From: Ooceraea biroi | Taxonomy: Eukaryota > Arthropoda > Insecta > Hymenoptera > Formicidae | Direction of reading: 5' to 3' | NCBI RefSeq assembly: GCF_003672135.1 | Contig: NC_039515.1 | Location: forward strand, 7,812,001 to 7,876,000 | DNA length: 64,000 nucleotides | Shown here: positions 8,930 to 22,238 of the stretch, one piece after another | Position numbering within the stretch: the stretch's first letter is position 1 | Layout: each line of letters starts with the position of its first letter | Program-made: the position numbers and the translations under genes | Notes under the pieces: model-generated | Database searches by the model: none | Seen by the model: the letters and a program-made list of their open reading frames with translations, nothing else | Told to the model about the DNA's origin: nothing

Positions 8930-11492
8930 CTGAAAGCAAAGATATATCGCACGTTAAATAAAATTATCTCCATTACAATCAGCAATAATCTCAGAGATTA
9001 TCGGCGTATGAGTTCCGCAGTATTACATTTAAATATAGTATTATTAAATAGAAAATAACGAGTGAAAAGTCCGTAAAGAGCGAATAAAGAACTGAATTAA
9101 ATCGCATTTTCTGATAAATAACATAGGATAATCGCCAATTTCGGAGGAATATCGTCGCAGAAGCCATCCGAATTGAATTAACGATTCGCACGCCAGTCGA
9201 GTTGATGGAAACAGCGACAGCATCATAAAACGTCAATGGGGATTAATCACGAGTCGCGCAGAGCTTTATCGATCGTGAAAATTGACGCGGGTTTCCGCGT
9301 CTCGCGGTTGATATGATATTGATGGAAGAATTTTTCTCGGAGGCATGACGTGCTGACAAAACATCAGAGATGCCGCCGCCGTGATGAGCTGACACGTCGA
9401 CTCGCCGATTTAACGTGCCGATGAAAAAATCCGCGCCGAGGAAATTCGGGGGCGAGCAGTCTGGTTGACCGGTTGGCTCGATTGCCCGATGAAAATTCAG
9501 GCCGCTTGGCGGGGTCGGGATATTATATCAGGTTTAATCAAAAACTGGTTACTTTGTCGAAAATGTCCGTGCGAATGAAATTCGGGTCGCGCGGTTTCCA
9601 GGGTAGATGCAACGCTGATAACCGAATTTGCGCTCACTCTAATGGAATAACGCCGCACGCGAAAATTCCCATGGAATTGCGCTTCTTTGCGCATTTTAAT
9701 CCGCCCATTAGGATTATCGAGCGTTCAGCACTTGATAACGTGATAATATTAATTCGGGAATTATTCTCGGGTCATTTTCATAACCCTCCGTTGGCTTGTT
9801 ACATTTTATCCGTTTCGATTCTTCAAGAGTCGAAAAAAATCGCAAGAAGGAAATTCCGAAGACGAGACTTTAGGAACTTCGGGGAGAAAGCAGAGAATTC
9901 ATTGTACAAATCATAACTTTGTAATATCATGAGTTATAACTTTACAATATTGTTTTAAAGTAAACGCTTATGTAACACTCGAATCACAAAATACAGCGAA
10001 CATATTTTCTGCAATTTTCTCTGAAGTTTCTTTTCTCTAAGAAGTTTGACGTAAGTTTTAAATTTACGTATTATTTATACAGATACAGATTATATACACT
10101 TATTACGTGTAGATCGATGTGTTCCGAGGCGTTACAACGTGTACAACGTTATTTGTAATTTATATATTGAACGATTATCTTATATTTATAGTCCTTTTTC
10201 GGATATAATAATGGGACAAGAGACGAGTCTTTCGAAGCACGAATTAATTATTTATAGCGCGGGAATTTAGCAACCCGATAAACCGCTTGACTAAGGGAAA
10301 GGTCAGTTTAACGGTAAACTGTAACATCGCCTGCTATATCGATCGACGGACACCGACTAAAATGGGATGAAGTCGTCGATCACAATTCTCTTGTTTTATA
10401 AATAAACAAGTGACGCACGTGACGCTTTAATTAGGTATTTATTGACCGTCAATACACGGGCTGTCCATTAGTCCAATGCACCCCGATTAATATCTTTGGT
10501 TATTGTATCCGTAACGGTCCAGAATCGGCGTAACTTATGGGGATAGCACGAGAGTTCTTTCGCCCCTCTTCTTTGTTTCCTCGTCTCGTTTCGAGGGGGA
10601 GATAACTTCTTCCCCATGTGCGAGGGTGGCGGACGCGGAGGGTGGGAAATGACACGGCAGGATGGCGACTGAACGGCGACGCCAGCGGGATCGTAACGAG
10701 ATTCCTTTCGTCCTTGTCAACGGCTCGACTGTACGTTCATTTACGTTAATTTAGTAAATATGTCGCGAAGAGAAATGCGAGGAAATTTCAAGATACGAAA
10801 CGAAGCTCATTTATCGCTATTTTCCTCTCCATTTTCCTGATTTTTCTATGATATTCATTAAAATCAGATAAAATTGATTGAGAGAAGAAGATCAGTTAAA
10901 AAATAAAACATGCAATTTATCAGAAAGCTCAGTATGTTATTCTGAGAATGTGAAGAAATAAAATTTAGATTGAAAAATTCAAAATTCGATTTAATATACG
11001 TGTATCTTCAACACGTTTCGTGTATAATTTCTAATAGTTTATATAATTTATTACACATTTTGTCATTTATCTCATTTCTGATATCGTCTCTGATCCTAAA
11101 CGTGAATCATGCCGCAGGCGCGTTCAGGCTTCGATCTTCCCGGTAATAAAACTCATTAATATCACCAGCGATAATCCGTCGTCCGAGGGTTGGTTAGCGA
11201 GTCCGGGGGTGTTACGAATTCACCCCGTCGTAATTAAAGTCTCTCGTCCGGCGTTGCTATACGATCAGCTCTTATTATCATGTCCGCTCGCACACGATTA
11301 ACTCGCATTCTGAAAGCTCTCGTCCGAATCTTCGCGCGGCTGTTTAAGCACCGTGAAAGATTCACTTAGCTGCCAGGCTCGCACGGCCGCGGCTTAATCG
11401 AACGTTAAATTATTGCCACTTTTTCTTCAACAAGAAGAGATGTCCCATGCAAAAAGAAACGATCGATTCGCGAATGGACGAAATACAAAAAC

Positions 11493-11548
11493 ATTTACGA
11501 ATAGATGTATTTAAAAGAAAATTTACAAACAGATGTATTTAAAAGAAA
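11493..11548. repeat. 28-bp tandem duplication (two units)
   Basis: Two adjacent 28-bp units, each containing AGATGTATTTAAAAGAAA and differing by about two bases. No coding content. Confidence 0.8.
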
Positions 11549-13655
11549 ATTTGTAGTACTCAATGTAATTTATAATCACTCACAATCAGTGTTCTTTTAT
11601 TACTGCAACAGCGAGGAATTAATTACTGCATGTTAGAGGTGAAGAAGTTTGGATAAATTGAATCTCGGGGATTGAACACAGATAATGAAGTCTTTACTTT
11701 CAGTCAGATCCATAAACTTGTACCATATAGTTTTATTTGAAACTTACATAGCAGCGGCAAAACTTACGTAATCTCAAACTTTAAGGTTTATTACGTTACC
11801 TAGCGAAGAAAAATCAAAAAGCTTAGAGCATGTAGGAAGATACTAAAAATGAGCTCAGTGAGAAATAAATATAATTCTAAGTTTGCGCTGATAACGTATC
11901 GATCGTGTGTTACAGCTTTGCCGCCGCGTTGTCGATAAAATCCGGCGGGATGCAACGGCAAATAAAATGCGAATTCGATTATACTGGATGACTAATTAGT
12001 TGCGCGCGCGCACGGGAACGCCCGCTAATTAAAGTCCATCAGCGGGCCACTTATGAATATCCCGGTTATTTAACGTCCTTTATGGCGCGTAATCGATGCA
12101 AGTTTACGCACGTTGCCGATAATGCGGGCGCAAGCAATGGCGTGAAGTCGCGATGAAAGGAGCCAATTAAACGCTGGCCAGTCGGCGAACGAGTTTTCCG
12201 GCAGACCTACAATCGTTTGCGCACGACTTTGTGTGTAATCGGCCGCGATTCCTCCCATCCCGTCCCGCTCAAATCGGATTAATTTAATCGAAAGGCCGGC
12301 TAATCGTCGAGGGTCGGCGAGGCAAAAAAGATAACCGATATCGGAAAAGTCGATTGGGAATTTGCCCCCGAAAAGCTGCGAAATCCTCGCGAAGGTTTCT
12401 TGCGATATTTTTATACAGTTTGTAAATTGTATGACAATTATCCAATCAACAATTTAGAATACCAGAATCATCGTCATTATTATTTCCCTTATACACACTT
12501 ATACTATATTCTACCTATACTTAAACGAGAGAACAATCCGCAAAAATGGTCCGTGAAGAGAAATAAATTGCAGACCGTCTCGCGCACAAAATCGCTTTTG
12601 CACCAAACGTCGGCGTTTCTTACAAGTGTTGGTGAATTACCGTCCGTCCGTCTGGTTTGTCTGGTCGTGCCATCCTCGTTGGAAGAAGGTCGTCGAAGGT
12701 GGTCGGGGAGTTCGATAGCCGAAGTCGAGGCCGGGTCTCCCGAACCCGCGGCCTTGACTTTCGTACGTCGTACGATCCGCGATAATCGGGGACCGTCGAC
12801 CTCGCTCCGTCGGCCGGATAGCAGAAGAAATGAGGAATCGGCTGGCGGGGACGCCACGGTTTCGGGTGCGATGAACCCGACAATGGCAGTCCGGCCTGGC
12901 CAACGCGAAGTTGCTACTCGACCACCTCTTCGCGTGTCTCCGATTACTCGACGTATCCAACATTTCATTGAATACTGTTATTTCATTCTGATGATTTCGT
13001 CAAAATGCGATAAGCTTAGTAAAATTTCTTACATTGAATACGATCACATTTACAGATTTATTTTTGTCATGTAAAATTATTTTGTATAGATGCTTCTCGA
13101 TTAATTGGAACATGCTGAATACGTTCGGGCATTTCGTGTACAAAATCTTTTTTATAATAATAGAATTTTGTATGTCTTTTACGTCTTCATAATTCTCGCC
13201 GTGTGGCAATATCTTAATTTATGGAACATTAAGATTATATTTTGGGATGGCCGCAATATTCCAATCACGGATACGTTCGAATAACACGGGAGTGTGCATC
13301 GCGCGATCGTGGCCGGCGTCGCGACGCTATACTCTCGTAGTTAATTTTGAAACTCGTCGCGTCACCAGAATCGCGCCACTAGTAAACAAGAAGCCTTGCA
13401 CGAACGTCAACTTATTTTCGGCGGGGCCGATAACCGCGTTGAACACTCGCAACCACCTGAGATCGCTTAAGTGGCTCGCAGCCGAGTTTCTGTGTTTAAA
13501 CTGGAACCTATTTACTCATCATAATGTATAATTTTCCTTTCAATTATTCTGGGATTTGCGCAGAAAGAAAGATCACAGATAACACGACGATTATTGAACA
13601 GAGGCATACGTATACGTCTGATCTTTACATAAACGCATTCTTTCTCTTTCTATTA

Positions 13656-14895
13656 GGGGTGTGATTTAGTTTTGAGGGTTTTTTTTGCTCAAAAACGCAT
13701 GTATTTAAATATGATAATGAATGAATACCTTAATCAAAATATTTTCCTTCCTTTTCTATAACTTTTTCCCATCTTTCTGGCAAGAGATGGATTCCACCAC
13801 GATAAAATCACTCTTCTTTTCAGTTGATCCATTCGTCGACGAATTTTCGCGCTTCTTCCAAATTATGAAAGTGTGTATCCTCTAAAGCGTGTTGCATCCA
13901 CCGGAACAAATAATAATCGCATGGAGAATACGCGGGGTGCGGTAAGACTTCCCATTCAAGCTCTAATAGTGTTTGTTTCACTGATAACGCAACGTCAGGT
14001 CGAGCGTTGTCACGAAGAAGAATCACTTTCCGTCGTTTACTCGCAATTGGTGGTCGTCTTTGGTCCAATGCTTGCTTCGACTTGTACAATTGGTGTCGAT
14101 AACGATCAGCCGTGACAGTCTCGTGCGGATTTAACAGCTCATAGTACACTATCCCACCAAATACAGAGCATTACTTTTGAACCGTGAATATTGCGTCTCG
14201 GAGTGGATGTTGATGGTTCGCCTGGATCCACCCATGATTTTCTGCGTTTCGGATTATCAAAATAGATCCACTTTTCATCCCCAGTAACAATCCGAGACAA
14301 AAGACTCTTCTTTTTTTGCCTGGCGATCAACGAAATGCAAATGTTCAAATGGCACTTTCCGATAATTGATGTCGAACCCATTTCCCTTCTTTCTGAATTT
14401 TCCCCATTTCATGTAAATGTTTGGTAACTGTTGTACGATCAACATTTAATGCTCTGGCAAGTTCTGAAGTGGATTGTGTTGGATTTTCGTGCAATAATGC
14501 TTGCAAATCTGCATTTTCAAGCTTTCTTGGTTGTCCCGAGCGTTCTTTGTCCTTCACATCAGTATGACCACTTTTAAAGCGTCTAAACCAGTATTTACAC
14601 GTCTTAATTGATGGGGCAGAATCACCATAAGTTTCCACAAGAATTCTATAACCGTCAGCGGCAGTTTTCTTTTGATTAAAAAACAAAAGCAACGCATGTC
14701 GAAAATGCTCTTTCGGAAGTTGCATTTTTACGATGATATATAAACACGACTGTTATTGCATCTATTGCTATAATGCTACTAAATGTCATGGATAATGTCA
14801 AGACTGTAAGAAACAACAGTTATCGGAAACAGCTATTGGAATAAACTGACACTACAGCCATCTGTTGCAAAACCCTCAAAACTAAATCACACTCC
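13656..14895 (-). mobile_element. Mariner transposon (mauritiana-like), nearly complete, transposase broken
   Basis: A 1,240-bp element with 27-bp terminal inverted repeats at 13656-13682 and 14869-14895 (outermost bases GGGGTGTGATTTAGTTTTG on the left, one mismatch on the right). TA target duplications lie at 13654-13655 and 14896-14897. It carries a transposase reading frame on the minus strand split over three frames. Length, TIR length, TA target site and the D,D(34)D transposase are those of mariner elements. The sequence resembles the mauritiana/Mos1 side of the family, from memory. It is inserted in the same orientation as nemo. Confidence 0.95.
13820..14725 (-). pseudogene. Mariner transposase pseudogene (two frameshifts, catalytic-region deletion)
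   Basis: Three overlapping minus-strand frames together follow a mariner transposase of about 345 residues. 14345-14725 starts MQLPKEHFRHALLLFF and holds the paired helix-turn-helix DNA-binding region, including FRRFKSGHTDVKDKERSGQP. 14139-14381 holds the first catalytic aspartate in IVTGDEKWIYFDNPKRR. 13820-14149 holds the second in LLRDNARPDVA, where the family usually has ARPHVA. The third lies in HPAYSPCDYYLFR. Frameshifts occur near 14360-14390 and near 14145. In the last segment an in-frame loss of four residues removes the usual DLAP-type stretch before the final aspartate. The element cannot make an intact enzyme. Confidence 0.93.
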
Positions 14896-17328
14896 TAATA
14901 TAATGAAAACTACATTTTGGAAGCACGCGATATTTCGAGGCAGAATCTCGATTCTATTTCTCTTTGTGAAAGTCAAAAGTCGCGAGCTCGGTAGCGCGAT
15001 GAAAAAGCTCGCGATGATCGTTCGTATCGGAAGCTCCTCGACAACGAGCTTGTTAATGGACAGTAATCGGCCGGTGCGATTAATCACCCCGTCACCGTTA
15101 ATCCTCGCCGAGTAATTTATCTCGTGCACCGCGGAGAAAGGAGACAGCAGAGGAAGATTCGTATAACGAGCGCGGCGGTGCACGGTTCGCCTGTCGCGCA
15201 TCGGAGTTTGTAAAGTGCTGCCTTGAACGTCATATTAAAACGATCCTCGGCGACCGTGATGCCACGACAGGGGTGGTGCAACGCTACCCTGATGTTACGG
15301 ACGGTGCACCGTGATTTTGCGGGGTTTTACGCGCCCGCCGAAATTCTGCCCGTCGCCCGTAAAAGTTTTGCTCGTGTGATGACGCAGACTCCGCTCCGAT
15401 CCCGCGCTTCTCGAGACTTCATTGTGTTCTTGATGAAGATAATAAGTATCTTAAAATAAGAAGATTAGGGAATTTAGATTAAAGAAATTCGAAGATAGAG
15501 TTGCTATCGCATGGATTAAATTAAAGGATAAATTGTCAGGTGGAATTGAAAAGTAAAGATTCTCGCAAAACTAGGTGAAAATTTACCTTTCAATTAGATA
15601 GATTAGATTTGATAAGCTCGTCAACGTCGCTATTTCGTGAGAACGCGTTCCAGCTGTCACTCGAAAGTAGAATAGTTTGCACTCCTCCTTTGTGCGCGGA
15701 TTATGTGCTTTCATTCGCATTGATAATTGCATAATTTCACCTGTCTGAATAACTGACACGCGTCGCATTATTCTAATTAACGTCCTGTAATTTACAGCGT
15801 ATCGCTCCTCGGCGTTTCTATCAGGTGCTTGATTAAGGACTCAACTCCGCGGCGTATATGTATAGTCGTGTCGTTCTCAGAACATTATCCTTGATCGATG
15901 CACCTGCTGTCGATTAAGTCGATTCCGATCAGACGTTGAATCTAATTAATACCACTCGCTCGCTCGATCACGCTCATGCGTGCGCGAGCGCACATGCATT
16001 TACATCGACATTGCATCGACCTGCATGGGCTTCCGGCATGCGTCTTGTCCTCGCCTAGCCTATTCATCTTCAAATTAGATCCTGAATCAAGAACTTTCAT
16101 TACAAATATGATACATAATTAGTTATTTTTACTTATTGGTGATTTTATGTTACGTTACAAAATGTTGTATTACGTGCATTAATATGGAAGTATAATTACT
16201 GGACTGTGAAATATCACAGATTAATATATTGAGAACTAACTAACTCTTTTGTTAAAGATTTAACAAGACATCGTACAATTATTGTTATTTATTAACAATT
16301 TTCTGCCGCATTGAGAATTATTGCACTACGTGCATTAATATCGAAATATACCTGGCTGTGAAATATCAAAGAATGATACCTCTTGATGAAAGATCCACAA
16401 GCTTCGATGTGAAATAAGAGTTGAGGATATTTAAGACCAACGTGAGTGGCCCAACCAAAAATTCGATCCATCGATGTTGCTGTTGCATGTGGCCTGCACA
16501 CGTGCAGCGGAAACGTTAAACCGAGGGCTCTCGTTCTCATCTGGCAAAGTTCCAACCGATTTAACGTCGCTGCTTGTTAATGCACAATGTAGAAGAATGA
16601 CAAGCGACTCGAGAGAGAACGTGAGCTAATATTTGCCCCCGCGAGAACGGGACTTTGAATTATTAACTTCACCGACTTCTGATTGTAACCCGGCTAAGAT
16701 AGAGAGAGAAAGAGAGAGAAAGAGGGAAGTTCGGAGGAAATTACAGACAAGCGAAGCCCTTCGCTTGCGAATCGCGAATTAACGAAGACTGATTAAACCA
16801 CTGGCAATTATGTCGCAGAGTGGGCCAATTATGGCACGGTTATGCTGAACACGAATTATGCAGATAATATCTCGATAAAAAAGAATTAATTAATTATGTT
16901 AGCGTGGGAATGTTGTTCTTGAAATTTCACAGAAATTATCATTTATTTTATTATAACGATAATAATTACAGTCACGCGATTAAGATTTTTACAACATTCA
17001 TATAATTGAAACTGATTAAGATTAAAATTGTTGAAGTCGTAATAACAATAATATATATATATTCATATGTCATCAATTGATAAATATCATGTTAACTATT
17101 AATAACTATTTATTGTAAGAATAATTTACTATTATTATTACATCACTAATTAAAAGGTGCCGGACTGCTCGGTTTATTCTGACAAAATATCCCTGATTAT
17201 TTCTATTCAATTTGGTGGTGCAAGGTGATACCTTGTTTTCCTTCGACTTTGCGCGAATGTTTGAAATAAAAATGTTATCTCGCCGATTCGTGGACGAAAC
17301 GCGCCGGTTTAATTGCATTATCTCATTT

Positions 17329-17350
17329 CTCTCTCTCTCTCTCTCTCTCT
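17329..17350. repeat. (CT)n microsatellite
   Basis: A perfect run of 11 CT units. Confidence 0.9.
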
Positions 17351-19478
17351 TTGCGGGTGTGTGTTACGTGTTATATGTAACCACGAACCAGATTACACGA
17401 CGTGTAATCCGCTCATTAAGATTCGTCTGACGTCGATCGCAACCACTAGCAAGTAGTATGAGCATACAAATCGGCGTAGTCAGCCGCGTTGCGCGCGACA
17501 CGTGTCATATATCGTGCGCGGAAATTACAACCAGATAGCGATTCTAGCACCTGTAATCTCGCAATTATGGATTTCGAGCGAGAAATATCGTGTTAAGTGC
17601 AAAGCGACGTCTTTGAAAGAAGCTGTCGAATTGCAGCTGTCGAGTTTGTCGAGTTTTGGAAGCTCAAGGTTTTTTAAATTAAATTTAAATTTAGACAGTA
17701 TAAAACTAAGACGTCAGAGACAAAATGTCAGTTCCAAGATTATTTTTGGGAATTTTACTTTTCAGGACGAAACGCAATTGCGATGGCTCCTGTCTCGTAC
17801 GTTTTACATGAAAATGTTGGATCAAAAATTCTTCAAAACTTTTATTCTCTGCAGTATAATATTAGAGATATCTGTAACACAGATAAACTCGCGAATTATT
17901 AAACAATCGCTTATTTAAGTATTATTTTAAGCGTTTTACGAGATATCGAGGCTAATTTATTCCGAGAGAACTGTTTAATTCACCGTCACGTCTGTCGTGT
18001 ATTTTTAACGCTTGGTACGACGGGAAGGGATGTTTGACTTAAATTAATTAGGTCGATAGCTTAAAATCAGTCACCTATCAAAGTACATAGAATAAAGAAT
18101 CCTCTTAGATACGATTCCAACGACGCGTCTCGTCGTCAAACTTCGATTCCAATCGAAAGATCCTTCGATCATTACCACGTTCAAACATACATTTCCTCTC
18201 CTTCCGCTTCCATTCTCCGCAATCAAGTATCGATTGTTCCAGTTTGAGCGAGGTATCGATTCCTTGTTGCACAACGTTAGCGCGCGGCGCTCTTGCTCCT
18301 CCGGCGAATTAAAAGGAGTAACGCCGCAATTTCCCCTCGAAAAGACGCTGCTCCTTAATTAAAACGTCGCGGCGGCGGATGGTAGGGAGGGAGAGACGGG
18401 AGAGAAGGGTGATGGCGGGCACAGGAGGAGGAGCGGCGAGGTTAACCAACGCAATGTGGTAGTAGACGAGAGAAGCTGGAGCCGACCGGATGACGGGGTC
18501 CGGGGTCACGGATGGGCGGCGGCAGGACTGGTTTCGGACCAGTCGAGAGAAGAAGAGGAGCTCGCGCGCCCGCCGTGCTCTCTGCTCTATCTGTCCGGGC
18601 TTCGCGCGCCGCGCTATACCGGGTGGGAAAGTCCGAAACGAGCGCGCCGCGGCCGCCCGTGAGAAGATCCTATCACGATGGGATCCCGCCCGGCGAGGAT
18701 CATCGTCCTCTCTCTCCGTCCGCGATCCTCGTGGGACGCGAATTCAGGATAAGAGCGGTCACGATGAACCCGATTTCTTTCGAAGCGTTTTCCCGAGTCG
18801 AAATTTAAGATCTACCATGAACCTCTTACATAGTCATTTGTGCCTCTAATAATGCTCCTTGGCCTACAAGTTCGATCTTGAATTTACTAACGCCTTCTTT
18901 TAGCCTTTATTAGATCTTGTTGTTCTATACAATTTCTACTTTCGTCCTTGCAACTCCTACCTCCTCTTTAGAATCTCTTTTGAACCTCTAAAATGTATCA
19001 AAACATTTTCTACAAGGCGTGTTAATTTCTTGAAGTCCTTTTTTATCGAAGAGTTGAGGCCGCCTTTCCGCGATGTTGATTGGTTCTCTCGCTTGGCTCG
19101 AACTTCGTGTGGCTTGAACTTCGTGTTGGGAATGTCAGAATGTCATAGTGACTGTCAGTGCGGTTATATTGATAAATTTGTGTTATTTATTTCATCGTGT
19201 TTTATCGTTCATGGTAATTAACGCCCGAAGAAATAGCAGTCTCTTCAATAATAAAGAGGTACCTCAATGCATTGGACGGCTTATCATGTAGCCCATTATA
19301 AATAAACGTTCATGTAAATACATTTGCGACACATATAAATAGCCATTTTTTAATAATCTATAATACTGCCACAATGAGATATTTTCAATGCGAATTCTTG
19401 AATTGTACAATGCAGTGATAATAACGTTTGGTAAGATTCAATACGATTATATAAAGTTGTCTGTTTTGTGATTCGGAG

Positions 19479-19702
19479 TTATTTAATATTCCATTATCAT
19501 ATTTACTTTACTTGCATTTAAGATATATCTTAATTTCAATAAGCAATGTATTATATTAAATATTAAATATTAATTTGCTTATTATACATACTGTATATCT
19601 GCAGTTAAGTAAATTATATAATTAATATAATACATTGCTTATTGAAATTAAGATATATCTTAAATGCAAGTAAAGTAAATATGATAATGGAATATTAAAT
19701 AA
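19479..19702. repeat. Fold-back (long inverted repeat) element, 80-bp arms
   Basis: The left arm (19479-19558) and right arm (19623-19702) are near-perfect reverse complements, about 80 bp each, around a 64-bp AT-rich spacer. The arms begin TTATTTAATATTCCATTATC and contain a smaller palindrome, AAGATATATCTT. There is no coding potential. This is typical of a fold-back MITE. I could not define a target duplication, because the flanks (CGGAG and TTCTG) do not match. Confidence 0.85.
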
Positions 19703-22223
19703 TTCTGAATATTTATTTCCTAGAAATGTTTATAGTACAGGACCTGAAGATTTTATAGAGGTTCTAAGTAGACTCTTTTGAGCCTTCACAACGGAGAAAG
19801 CGGCAATAAGTGACAGTTTGTAGTATCAAAGAAGGACTTAATCACTTATATCTCGAGTACTACATTGGTTCTCCAAATTGAATGAAACTTGCAGGTTTAA
19901 CGTAGGATAAAAATTTCGACTCGGGTTCTCTCGCATACCTGTGTATTGATCATGATGAAATTATTTGTTTTTTTTGTTTTCTATGCCTGGTTACAGAGAT
20001 CAGTATGTTTGCACAGCCGAAAGTTTAGATAGTCGGAAGACGTGATAATCTTTAAACTAATCACTCGCTGAGATACGTATGCAAACTTTTAGATTCAAGA
20101 AGTATAAAACTGAAGAAAGTGCACATAATGCCACTCTCCGAGACATTCTCTGAGACATCTTTAAAATAAAAATGATCCCATTATCGCCAAACTTGATCGC
20201 GCAAAGCAAGCGAGAAATGTTCTTCGTTCTCTTGCTGCAACCTTGTGAGATTCCGTGGAATCCAATGCTCGATGATTAAAAGGTTGTCACCGAGAATTTC
20301 TCGTATCATTGCTATATCCTAGCCTATTCTGGTCTAGATGTTCTCGTGTAAAATATCGAAAATACGACGTCCATGCAACGTCTGATAAACTGTGATTGCA
20401 TGGCGATCCATGGAAACGTCGCGCGAGTCTTATCAAACATATCGAAAATGCGCGCCGCTCGCTTTCCGGTTCATGGCGCCTGCGCCCCGAGAAATGTACC
20501 GTTGAAGCACGCAGAAGCTCGGGCAAGCCCGGAGGACGGGGCCCGAAAGGACGTTGACCGACGAATACGACCAGGAGAGCGGTCCTCGGCGAGGACTGCC
20601 GAGCATCCTCTCCTGCTTTGGTTCGCGATGGCAATTCAGGGAAGAAAAAAAACGCGGAGAAGCAACGAACCGTGACGAAAACCGCTAGAAGCCGCTTCTC
20701 GAAAATCGGCTGTTTAACTTAGCGCGCGAGCGCGCAATTCCAAGCGAGCGCAAGAATGCGAGAGAGGAAAAGAGATCGTCGGCGGTCCTGGCTCTGAAGG
20801 ATGCTGCGCGATACAAAATGTGGCAAATCGCATTTTCTACATGAGCGACACGTTATCGGCAATCGAGTTAATCGATTAAGTAAATAGTTAACTGTTGGAC
20901 AATTGCGTTCAATGTTGCGATAAATCTTGTGAAATTATATCAACTATGTAATTTGATGGCATCTTTATCATATAAATATCAACTGTTACATCTCTTTTGT
21001 TATCTCGTCTCTGCTCCGCTCTCCATTATTTGCTTTCTACATCATCGCAAATACATTACAAACGTTCTTGATATCCGAGGATGATTCCACGTGGAGCACG
21101 GAATTTCACCATGCAATGTAATTTCACCGGCGACCGTCATCCCGATCGCATTACGTTACATCGGGAGACCGTTTCCTCTCGTGCCCGTCCGCGAAGACAG
21201 CAATTCCAACGGAGTAACTCTATTTCGTCGCGACGAGAGATAAGAAGAAAAAAAGGAAATGATGAAAAGAGAAGAAAAAACGGAAGACGTAACATCGTGA
21301 CGAGATAGTGTAAGAAGAAGGAGAAGCAGGAGGAGAGATCTTAATAATGAGAAAATGAGGGAACTTACTATTCGCGACGGTGCGTCTCGATCAGCCGGTG
21401 CATAATGATTCGATGCATTCGCACGCTGCACTAGTTGCGCCACAAACCTCCTTCCAGCGAGAGCGGAAGCGAAGGGTGCACGCGGCGAGTTGCATCCTTC
21501 GACTGCAGGTGATGGGAGAAGGTAGAGAGAAAGGAGAAAAGAGAAGGGATGAGGTGGTGCAACGGAAGCTGTCATGACAAATTATCGTCGAAAACAACCC
21601 GGCCAGAGGAGAAAGGGGGAAAGAAAAGTGGCGACACGCCGAATGATGAATTAACGTGGCTGTCCCTTCCGCGTCTTTCGCGCGGTTAATAACGCAGGTT
21701 GAGGGACCGCATTCGCTCGTGCAGGATGCATGCACTCGCGAGGGAGTGCTCAGACTTCAAGTGAAACCATTATTTTTCTTCCACGTGTCTAATTCGTCGA
21801 CCGGGCGCAGCTTTTTCTTTGAATTTAAACGAATTTACGTCTTGAATCTTTTTATTATAATAAATTCTATTATAATAATTATCATCCAATTCTAGTCAAT
21901 TCTAATTTTATTTCAATATCTCAATTTATCTGATCCTGAACACGTATTTCGTATTTGCGAACTCGACGGCATCAACCCTCTAAATTCGATGTGCACGTTA
22001 TTTTGCGATGCAATCGTACGATGGGTGGATTTTCAGGGATTGGGAAAATAATTCGATCGACGACGGATATTTACGCGCGCGATAGATCGTAAAGCGTGCT
22101 CTAATATCGCCCAGAAGCGGCGTATTGCAGCGATATGCAAGGAGAGGAGCATGAGTAACAAATTTAGCACACCGCGCGCACTGTCTCTCGTTTCTCTTCC
22201 CTTCCCTTTCATCTCCGTTTTGT

Positions 22224-22238
22224 TCTCTCTCTCTCTCT
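22224..22238. repeat. Short (CT)n microsatellite
   Basis: A TC/CT run within a longer pyrimidine-rich stretch that ends near 22262 in CTCTCAG|GTAGGC, which resembles splice signals by chance. Confidence 0.7.

Noticed and set aside
12400..13074. Longest plus-strand open frame in the window (224 codons)
   Set aside because: The peptide resembles no family I know, changes composition abruptly where it enters a CpG-rich patch, and is overlapped by equally long minus frames. Stop codons are rare in such patches by composition. It lies inside a nemo intron without splice or promoter support.
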